Part shown: piece by piece, positions 57,660 through 64,000 of the stretch | Position numbering within the stretch: the first letter of the stretch is position 1 | How the letters are laid out: every line of letters starts with the position of its first letter | From: Erinaceus europaeus | Lineage: Eukaryota; Chordata; Mammalia; Eulipotyphla; Erinaceidae | Length of the DNA: 64,000 bases | Reading direction: 5' to 3' | Assembly (NCBI RefSeq): GCF_950295315.1 | Contig: NC_080166.1 | Coordinates: 97,965,141-98,029,140 of the forward strand | Position numbers and translations under genes: made by a program | Notes under the pieces: model-generated | Databases searched by the model: none | The model's input: only the letters and a program-made list of their open reading frames with translations | What the model was told of the DNA's origin: nothing

Positions 57660-58185
57660 GGTGTTTTTTTTTTTTTTTTCCCCATCAGGGTTATTGCTGG
57701 GGCTCAGTACCTGTATGACTACATTGCTCCTGTTGGCCATTTTTTCCTTCTTTTTAATAATGTACAAGAGAAGATGAGGTACCTGCAGCACTGTTGTACT
57801 TTTCTTGTTTTAAAAAAAAAATTTATTTTCTTTTGTTGCCCTTGTTTTATTGTTGTAGTTATTGATGTTGTCGTTGTTGGATAGGACAGCGAGAAATGGA
57901 GAGAAGAGGGGAAAACAGAGAGGGGGAGAGAAAGATAGACACTTGCAGACCTGCTTCACCGCCTGTGAAGCGACTCCCCTGCAGATGGGGAGCCAGGGGC
58001 TCCAACCTGAACCCTTATGCAGGTCCTTGCACTTTGTGCCACCTGTGCTTAACCCACTGCGCTACCGCCCGACACCCTGTTGTACTATTCTTGAAGTTTT
58101 CTCCTTGCAAGTAGGGGCAGGAAGTTGAACCCAAGTTCTCACATATGGTAGGGTGTGTACTTTACTCAGAGAACCACCATCCAGA
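57660..58185 (-). mobile_element. SINE split by a type B SINE, minus strand
   Basis: 57660-57807 carries the distal end (CAGGGTTATTGCTGGGGCTC, ACTACATTGCTCCTGTTGGC). 58078-58185 carries the proximal half (GCAAGTAGGGGCAGGAAGTT, TGAACCCAAGTTCTCACAT). The element between them is a later insertion. Confidence 0.8.
57808..58077 (-). mobile_element. Type B SINE inserted in a SINE, minus strand
   Basis: TGTTGTACTTTTCTTG (57792-57807) and TGTTGTACTATTCTTG (58078-58093) are a 16-bp duplication with one difference. The body runs from TTTTGTTGCCCTTGTTTTAT to a well-preserved head, CACTGCGCTACCGCCCGACA, with CpGs kept. The distal AGGAGCAGTGGATT domain is absent. Confidence 0.9.
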
Positions 58186-58647
58186 ATCTAAAAGGGGTTA
58201 TATTTCTTAAATATACAAAGTTAGTGACTAAAATACTGGTCTAATGTGATTTTAGTATGTCCAATGATTTTCTTACCTAATAAATACTAATTTTTACAGT
58301 CTTTGAAATAATTCTAGGAGTTACCTACCAGCAACTATTTAAGTTCAAATTAAATTATCAATAATGTGAGCCAGCATCAGTAAATTTGCTATATTGATTA
58401 ATATATGGTTTTGTGTCTAAATGAAATAAAAGTGTAATAATGAAAATTGCATTCTCAACTTGGAGTTTTTGGTTTTAGGCTACATAAATTAGTGACCACG
58501 TGTTGCTTTTTCCTGTGTTTTAATCAGTTAGCAAAGTGTCACAAAGGTTTTAATGCTGGATTTCAAATATTTCTTGTTTTAGTACTGTGCTTAAAGGAAA
58601 TATTATTTGAGGATGTAAAGAAGCCCCTCTCCCTTAATTTTTAGCTC
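58186..58647. other. No recognisable feature
   Basis: AT-rich sequence; a 65-codon open frame at 58447-58644 shows no domain. Confidence 0.5.
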
Positions 58648-58925
58648 TCCCTTTTTTTTTTCCTTGAGGATTATTGCTGGGGCTCCATGCCTGCACTACA
58701 AATTCACTGCTCCTAGAGGCTACTTCTCCCATTTTGTTGCCCTTGTTGTTATTGTTGTTGGATAGGACAGAGAGAAATTGAGAAAGGGGAGGGGAAAAGA
58801 CACCTGCATATCTCTTCACTACTTGTGAAGCGACTCCACCCCCAGCCCCGCCCCTGCAGGTGGAGAGCCAGGGGCTGGAACAGGGATCCTTATGCGGGTC
58901 CTTGGCTTCGCACCACGTGCACTAC
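58648..58925 (-). mobile_element. Type B SINE, minus strand
   Basis: CCTTGAGGATTATTGCTGGG, TTCACTGCTCCTAGAGGCTA, TTGTTGGATAGGACAGAGAG, CTACTTGTGAAGCGACTCCA and GATCCTTATGCGGGTCCTTG. The extreme head is missing. Confidence 0.85.
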
Positions 58926-60370
58926 TCTCTTCTTTTTCATTTTATACACTGAAATATACATATGATTTCAATATTCAACAGAAGAAAGATAAAATCACCA
59001 TGACGTTCAATTTCCACTATCCAATAAGGCTTTGATCCTGCCATAGCTTATCACCCAGTGACTTAGGGTATATTTTTCATCTTTGTCTTAATGCAACAGT
59101 TCCTATAGTTTTGCCAGAAAACCTTCATAATTTCACCTGCTTTGAAATAAACCAAATTCTATGCAAACTCCTCAGAGAATTGCCAGATAAGTTTCAAGCA
59201 TGTTTGAAGCACCAAAAACACTTGGCCAAGAGCCCTAGAGAGAAAATTCAACAAATGACAGACACTTCTTTGACCCATAGCTCTAAAGTTGATGACTAAA
59301 TCGACTCATTATAAGTAATAGATAAAGTCTGAGAGGAATATGTCAAAATTTGAATGTAAGGTCCTACTTTTGAATGTTGACTCTTTTCCAGTGGCTTTAG
59401 TGAGGGTAGCAGTAAAGCTAGTACCCATGATAAGAGACATACAGCCAAACTAGTGGAAGTTATATATTTAGTAACTCATCCAACTATTTGTCATTTCCCT
59501 TAGTAGGGTTTTATACGGGTCACTTAAATAGTGTATGCTCTACATTCTAGTGTAAAATGATAGTATTTTAAATTAATGCTTATATTATTACATTTAGATA
59601 GAAATTTTTTTCAAATTGAAAATAAAATGCCGATCTTATTAGCATTTCTCTCACTCTAGTGCATACTTTATTCTGTAAGGTGTTTAAAATTGTATGCTTT
59701 TCTGAAGCTACCCTAATGTTCATTCTCCATGCAGAAAAATAACCTACCATGGGGTCAATAGTGTATACTTATGTTCTAATATTAGAAAAGGGTGCTATTT
59801 TCTCATTATTTTAGAGATTGTAAGATTGTAGCTGAATTTACTAAGACAAAACTTTTTAAGTTGCCATTATATTTTATCACATATTTCAGTTGGATCCTCA
59901 AAATGAATATTCAGAAAGGAGAACAAATAAGAACACAACTATGAGTAATGCATTGAAATACCAGTTTGCAAAGCAACAAAAATGCTTGTAATAGTCATCA
60001 TGTGCTAAAACACAAGGTCTTTACCTGTATGATTAAAAAAAATACATATATACTACTATTTCAAAGTGTTTCAGAATGTTGTGTTATCATACTTATTATC
60101 TCCCTTAGCTCCAAGAGAGGGAAAACTTCAAAGGGTTTCAAGATTTTAGGTTGCTGTGCTGTTGCTTCTGTCTTTCTCTCTTAACTCCCTGTCTTCTGTT
60201 GGATTTGTAAACATTTCTCTAATTCCTCTGCCAATATTTTCTTAGTAGGAAACTTAAAAAGGAGGTTAGAAATCAGCAGGAGGGAAAACGGTTTGACTTT
60301 TCTGACTGGACTACTTTTCAACCTCTCAAGTCAGCAGAGGGCAACTATAGACTCAGACTAGCACTTTTAA
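58926..60370. other. No recognisable feature
   Basis: 1.4 kb of AT-rich unique-looking sequence. Open frames at 59111-59299 and 59966-60184 lack domains. Confidence 0.5.
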
Positions 60371-61090
60371 AATATTTTTTAATTGTTATTGAGTAAGTAT
60401 GGATTGTAAGATTACAATGTATAGTTCCACACCACCCCCATCACCAGAGTTCTGTATCCCCACCTACCAAAGATGATAACAACCATAGTTTTCATAAGTC
60501 TTACAGTTTGTTTGCTGCTGTTTTTTTTTTTTTTTTTTAGAAATTTCATGTAAATCAACTCTCTAGGTACCACATATGACTGAAACTATCTGGTAATTGC
60601 CTTTCATCTATTTTTTTCTTTCTCTAATCATAATCACCTCCACTTCTATCACTTCCAGTTCCATCCATTTTATCCCAAAGATACAATATCATCTTTTTTG
60701 ATTGTAGTGTAGTATTCCATGGAATATATACCCCATAACTTCTTTAGCCAGTCATCTGGATATTTAGATTGCTTCCACTCTCTGGCTATTGTGAATAAAG
60801 CAGCTAATTAGTCTTTGAATGTCCACTGGATAAACAGGTAAGAATGAATCCTATACAGTCTTCCAAAGGGGCTGTACTAGTTTACATTCCCACTAGCAAT
60901 GTAGTGGTTCCCTTTTCTCCACAACCTCTCCAACACCTGTCATTTCCTGGTTTGTTGATGTAAGCCATTTGCTCAGATGTGAGACAGTTTCTCAGTGTAG
61001 TTTTAATTTACTTCTCTAACTATAAATGAAGTGGAATGTTTCTTCAGTGTCTGTGGATCATGTGATAGCACTTGATAGCAGTGTTGGAAT
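60371..61090 (-). mobile_element. L1 3' end, ORF2 C-terminal relic, minus strand
   Basis: GTATTCCATGGAATATATAC, AGTCATCTGGATATTTAGAT and CTTCCACTCTCTGGCTATTG are the reverse of the conserved WYIYTMEYYAAIKN and TIAKxWKQP region. TTTACATTCCCACTAGCAAT and CTCCACAACCTCTCCAACAC are the reverse of the cysteine-cluster region. The 3' UTR part (60380-60480) matches older tails here. Frames are broken. Confidence 0.8.
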
Positions 61091-61142
61091 ACAGACTCAA
61101 CTATCCTTAAAAATGCATCTTTGGATTTCTCTATTAAGTAAA

Positions 61143-61280
61143 TTAATGTAGCTGGGGTGGTGGTACAGTGTATAGAGCATATGACTTAAATGTGTAAGAT
61201 CTCAAGTTCTCTAACAGACAACATATATGCTAAAGTGATGTTCTTCCATGTCTCCTTGTTAATAAATACACGTTAAAGAG
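61143..61280 (+). mobile_element. Type D SINE, diverged
   Basis: GTAGCTGGGGTGGTGGTACA head, TATAGAGCATATGACTTAAA, ATGCTAAAGTGATGTTCTTC and an AATAAATACACG tail. Confidence 0.7.
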
Positions 61281-61284
61281 GAAG

Positions 61285-61423
61285 GGGGTCTAAGTAGTGA
61301 CTCACCTTGTTTAGCACACACATTATCATGCACAAAGGACCCGTATTTGAGCCCTTGGGAAAGATGCTTCACTAGTGGTGAAGCAGGTCTGCAAGTGTCT
61401 ATCTGTATATTCACCAAAGGGAG
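61285..61423 (+). mobile_element. Type A SINE, 3'-truncated
   Basis: AGGAAGGGGGTCTAAGTAGT, GCACAAAGGACCCGTATTTG and CTTCACTAGTGGTGAAGCAG. It stops at GTCTATCTGTATA where an L1 tail begins. Confidence 0.7.
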
Positions 61424-62326
61424 GCTGAGTCAACATAGTCTGCCACTCAAGGAAGATGGGTCCTGAAATGAGGACCTGAAACGGCCTAGAATGTTCCTAG
61501 CTATTACCATGGGATGTGAGCTCAGACTTACAGGGATGCAGAGACTATACAGGCTCATGTGCTGAATATGAATAGATATGAGCCCCAGATCAGACTGATG
61601 GGATTTACAGTCAGTGGTATTTATATACCTTTCTCATGTTTAGGAGTTACTCTCTGCCCTGATCCAGCTTTCTAGTCCTATTTCCAACTCTGGCACCATC
61701 TCCCCAGACAATAGCTTTAACCCACCTGCATGTTAGCTGTCAGGTTCAGGCAAAAATCATTAAGGTTTTGGGCCCTTTAGGATATAAAAATAGACTTCCT
61801 AGTTCTTCCAACATAATGAAGACAAATCTCATATGCTATATTAGGATGCATTGGATCGACCTTCCCGTGGTGCATCCCGTGAGTACCCATTCATAGGGGA
61901 AACTGACGATCCTTCCTAGACGACTGAATCCACATGGATCCCAGTCACTTTCAAAGCCAGCAACAAGCAGCTCCTGACAGCTTTCAAGCCGTTGGTCCTG
62001 CTCTTCAAGTCCTCCAACTTAATGTTGAGGGGCTGTCCTTTGCCATATGCTATATTCTTACTTTCAGGTTCCTGATTATTAAACAATTTATTCTGCTTTA
62101 TATCTTAATGCTTTTCAGCCACCAAGCTGCAGTTGCTACTATGACGCCAACCTGATATCCCTGGGCTGATGCATTCTGGAACCCCACCTCCCCGGATCCA
62201 TACCCCACTTGGGAAAAATAGAAACAAATGGGGGTATGTATTAACCTGCCAATGCCCATGTCTAGCAGGGAAGTAATTACAGAAGCCAGACCTCCCACTT
62301 TCTCCCCATAGTGATCCTAGGCTCAT
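61424..62326 (+). mobile_element. L1 3'-tail fragment, interrupted and cut by a provirus
   Basis: CTGCCCTGATCCAGCTTTCT, CACCTGCATGTTAGCTGTCA, GGTTCCTGATTATTAAACAA and CTGGAACCCCACCTCCCCGG parallel 26440-26960. The copy carries a 201-bp insertion (61843-62043) and stops at GTGATCCTAGGCTCAT, in the middle of the usual tail, exactly where an LTR begins. Confidence 0.8.
61843..62043 (+). mobile_element. 201-bp insertion resembling the 5' end of a non-L1 LINE
   Basis: CATATGCTATATT stands at 61830-61842 and 62044-62056 (13 bp); the related tail at ~26620-26640 lacks the insert. The insert is GC-richer than its host and has no poly(A). From ATG 61934 about 36 codons are open and reach LQVLQLNVEGLS, which resembles the first strand of the endonuclease domain in LINE proteins. 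The ~90 bp before the ATG would be 5' UTR. Identity as a LINE is tentative. Confidence 0.5.
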
Positions 62327-62440
62327 TGTCGTATGCTTTACATTGGCTTGTTCTAGCCCTCCCCCCGCCAAGAGAATTGGATCAGGCCTGCTAATTTTGC
62401 GGGCCCGCTTGGCCCCGCCCCAAGGAACCCCGGGAGAGGG

Positions 62441-62725
62441 TTCCTGAGTTCGAGAGTGCCAGAGTTCCTGAGTTCCTGAGTTAGACTGAGTTCCTGAGTT
62501 CCTGAGTTAGACTGAGTTCCTGAGTTCCTGAGTTAGACAGAGTTCCTGAGTTCCTGAGTTAGACTGAGTTCCTGAGTTAGACAGAGTTCCTGAGTTCCTG
62601 AGTTCGAGAGTGCCAGAGTTTCAGAGGGTTCCCGAGTACGAGAGTTCTAGAGTTCCTGAGTTCGAGAAGAAGAGAGAGAGGGCCAGAGAGTTCCCGAGTT
62701 GGAGAGTTCCCGAGTTACAGAAAAG
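62441..62725 (+). repeat. GAGTTCCTGAGTT minisatellite in the LTR
   Basis: Units of GAGTTCCT and GAGTTAGACT (or GAGTTCGAGAGTGCCA) alternate about 20 times. The pattern GAGTTCCTGAGTTAGAC repeats almost perfectly at 62465-62590 and becomes irregular toward 62720. Confidence 0.9.
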
Positions 62726-62809
62726 GAAAGAGTGCTTGCGCCGCTGCAAAGAGACAGCAGAGTTTTGTTTGGTGATTAGTTTGTCTTAGTTTATGAATCG
62801 TGGTTCCTG

Positions 62810-62815
62810 AATAAA
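62810..62815 (+). terminator. LTR polyadenylation signal
   Basis: AATAAA within TTCCTGAATAAAGAAATACA, ~100 bp before the LTR end, the expected place for the R region signal. Confidence 0.7.
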
Positions 62816-62915
62816 GAAATACAGCTTCCCTGCCCAGCCATTGTCTCCGCGTCTCTGTTACCCGCCGTGAAGCAAGCCCGGCCAGCTGGAGCCTTCCGGA
62901 AATTTTAACAACAAA

Positions 62916-62933
62916 TGGCGCCCACGTGGACCG
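62916..62933 (+). promoter_or_regulatory. Retroviral primer-binding site, tRNA-Lys(1,2)-like
   Basis: TGGCGCCCACGTGGACC lies 3-6 bp after the LTR end. The known Lys1,2 site is TGGCGCCCAACGTGGGGC; the copy here lacks one A and differs near its end. This primer is used by several beta-retroviruses and some lentiviruses. Confidence 0.75.
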
Positions 62934-62983
62934 GACCTGCGCATCTCTCAGATAAGTAAAGACAATTTGGCTACCTATGCACT

Positions 62984-63175
62984 ATGGCCTTCTCTTCTGC
63001 TAGTGAAGAGATCTCCAAAGGCCTCTGCTCTTTCTTCACGAGACTGTTTTGCTGTTTCTGGAACATATATCTCTGGACCACTCTGTGGTTTCCACTCGCT
63101 CGGGCGAACTCAGAACAGCCAGCGGGAAGAGCCAGCGGGCTGGAGGCGAGGCACGGAGCTGCCGTTTCCACCTGA
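62984..63175 (+). other. Short open frame in the proviral leader
   Basis: 63 codons from an ATG, with a Cys/Phe/Trp-rich hydrophobic stretch early on, in a different frame from the longer open frame that starts just downstream. No homology recognised. It may be a leader peptide or chance. Confidence 0.25.
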
Positions 63176-63810
63176 TTAAACAGCCAGCCAGCCGGCTGCG
63201 CCCAGACAACCCCGCGCACTGCGTCCACAGCCCCGCAGCCCCACAGCCCCGCAGCCCCGCAGCCCCGCAGCCGCGCAGCCCGCAGGAGGCTGACGCCAAC
63301 ACACAAAAGCCCCAAGAGCCCAATGCCAACATGCTGGAGCCCTATGCCAACACACAAGAGCCCGAGGCCAACACACAAGAGCCCGAGGCCAGCCCACAAG
63401 AGCCGGCTCTCTACCGCGTGGCGCAGGACACTGGACGTGTGATCCCTCCACGCTGCTCGGCCACTGCGAACAGAGCAGCAGACATGGCAGGGCCATGGGG
63501 CAGGGCCGCGGCGGCCTATCATGGCCGCCACCCCTGGGCACTTAGGCCCACGCCTTCTGCAAAGCTGGCCTGCCTGCCCTCTTTCTATGAATTCTGGAAC
63601 CATCCCGGGCCTCCCGGACCCCCGGGCTCCCTGCCGAAACTGGGCACACGAGATCTCCAGCCGCCGGTCCAGTCTGAAGGCAGACAAGCTGGAGTACGCA
63701 GAGATTTGTACAGAGATCGCAACCTGCAATTCCTAGAAGTGGAGCTGTGTGGGAAGCCACCTCCGGATGGTGAACCCCCCCCCCCAACAACTAAGACAGT
63801 ACAGACTTAA
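63007..63810 (+). other. Long open frame in the proviral internal region, function unknown
   Basis: The frame is open for ~268 codons after the TGA at 63004-63006 and ends at 63808-63810. There is no ATG until 63331. The product is rich in Pro/Ala/Gln with repeats of a PAAPQPRS type (63228-63285) and of an EANTQEP type (63290-63405). No matrix, capsid or zinc-knuckle motif is visible, so I do not call it gag. High GC may itself explain the absence of stops: the opposite strand is also open for 252 codons. Confidence 0.35.
63228..63405 (+). repeat. Short tandem repeats in the proviral internal region
   Basis: A CAGCCCCG-type 9-bp unit repeats ~6 times at 63228-63280. It is followed by three or four copies of an ~18-24 bp unit around GAGGCCAACACACAAGAGCC at 63292-63400. 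Confidence 0.8.
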
Positions 63811-64000
63811 ATTCGTGTTTAAAATGACATGTCTTCGTAACAAAGGTTTCTCTCCTTGTGTATTAATGACCATGTTTATGTGTATGTTTAAAGTTTGATA
63901 AACAGTAGCTTTAAGGCTAAATTCTTACTAGTCAAAGTTAAATGAAAAAGGTTTTCAATATAATTCTCATAAAGATAAAATTAACTTACATTTAAAGTCT

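Larger units (their letters stand above)
62327..62911 (+). mobile_element. 5' LTR of the provirus
   Basis: It begins TGTCGTATGC and ends near AATTTTAACA (62901-62910; the exact end is uncertain by a few bases). U3 contains a minisatellite. AATAAA at 62810-62815 follows TTTGTCTTAGTTTATGAATC, and the GC-rich remainder (CCGCGTCTCTGTTACCCGCC) would be R/U5. No clear TATA box was seen. Confidence 0.75.
62327..64000 (+). mobile_element. Endogenous retrovirus, 5' part (runs off the window)
   Basis: 5' LTR, a lysine-tRNA-type primer-binding site and ~1.07 kb of internal sequence. The left boundary is fixed by interruption of an L1 tail. No gag, pro, pol or env domain is recognisable in the visible part, so it may be a non-autonomous (ETn-like) element or an element with a long leader. 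Beta-like (class II) affiliation is inferred from the primer site. Confidence 0.75.

Noticed and set aside
62441..62725. CRISPR-like repeat array
   Set aside because: Units are contiguous and lack unique spacers; the array lies in a retroviral LTR in a mammalian genome.
63049..63810. Retroviral Gag polyprotein
   Set aside because: No matrix start, major homology region or zinc knuckle is visible, there is no ATG near the beginning, and both strands are open because of high GC.

Overview
The window reads as mammalian intergenic or deep-intronic DNA, AT-rich and about half covered by retrotransposon copies. No host exon, host protein-coding gene or RNA gene could be recognised. The very abundant tRNA-derived SINEs and the L1 with a long 3' tail match, from memory, repeats of hedgehogs (Erinaceus, Eulipotyphla). 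That assignment was not checked against a database. Four SINE layouts recur and are used below. Type A is about 200 bp: a tRNA-like head with B box GGTTCAAGCCCC, then CCCACCTGCAGGG, GCTTCACAAGTGGTGAAGCA, a pyrimidine stretch and an AATAAATAAAG tail. Type B is about 340 bp: the same first half followed by GTCCTATCCAAC, a trinucleotide-rich stretch and an AGGAGCAGTGGATT...AACCCTGGAGGC end. Type C is about 150 bp with AAGACTTTCATG. Type D is about 160 bp with GGATAAAGCAYTGGA.

Layout. 1-31 kb is old unique sequence strewn with SINEs, short 3' ends of L1 (7.3, 15.0, 23.5, 26.5 and 29.9 kb), an ancient L1 (26.1-28.0 kb) and an LTR-like block (12.3-12.9 kb). 31.4-44.7 kb is a nest. A decayed L1 (31403-37221) carries a 457-bp fragment of a different, non-L1 LINE on the minus strand and a 5'-truncated SINE, each with its own target-site duplication. 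A full-length younger L1 (37222-44700) is inserted at its 3' end. The younger L1 has a tandem two-unit 5' UTR with YY1-like motifs, an intact ORF1 (304 aa) and an ORF2 broken by two frameshifts and one stop. 45-61 kb is again SINE-rich, with an ancient L1 (47.3-48.7 kb), an L1 end inside a SINE (about 50 kb), a solo LTR inside a SINE (54.7-55.2 kb) and several SINE-in-SINE nests. 61.4-62.3 kb is an L1 3' tail carrying a 201-bp insertion that looks like the 5' end of a non-L1 LINE. From 62327 to the right edge runs the 5' LTR, a tRNA-Lys-like primer-binding site and the leader of an endogenous retrovirus whose remainder lies outside the window.

How the parts relate. L1 reverse transcriptase presumably mobilised the SINEs. 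Poly(A) tails and 12-16 bp duplications at several junctions fit that, and the nests give a relative chronology. The most unusual items are the two non-L1 LINE fragments, the retroviral provirus with a minisatellite in its LTR, and the two-monomer L1 promoter. I found no previously undescribed multi-gene system.
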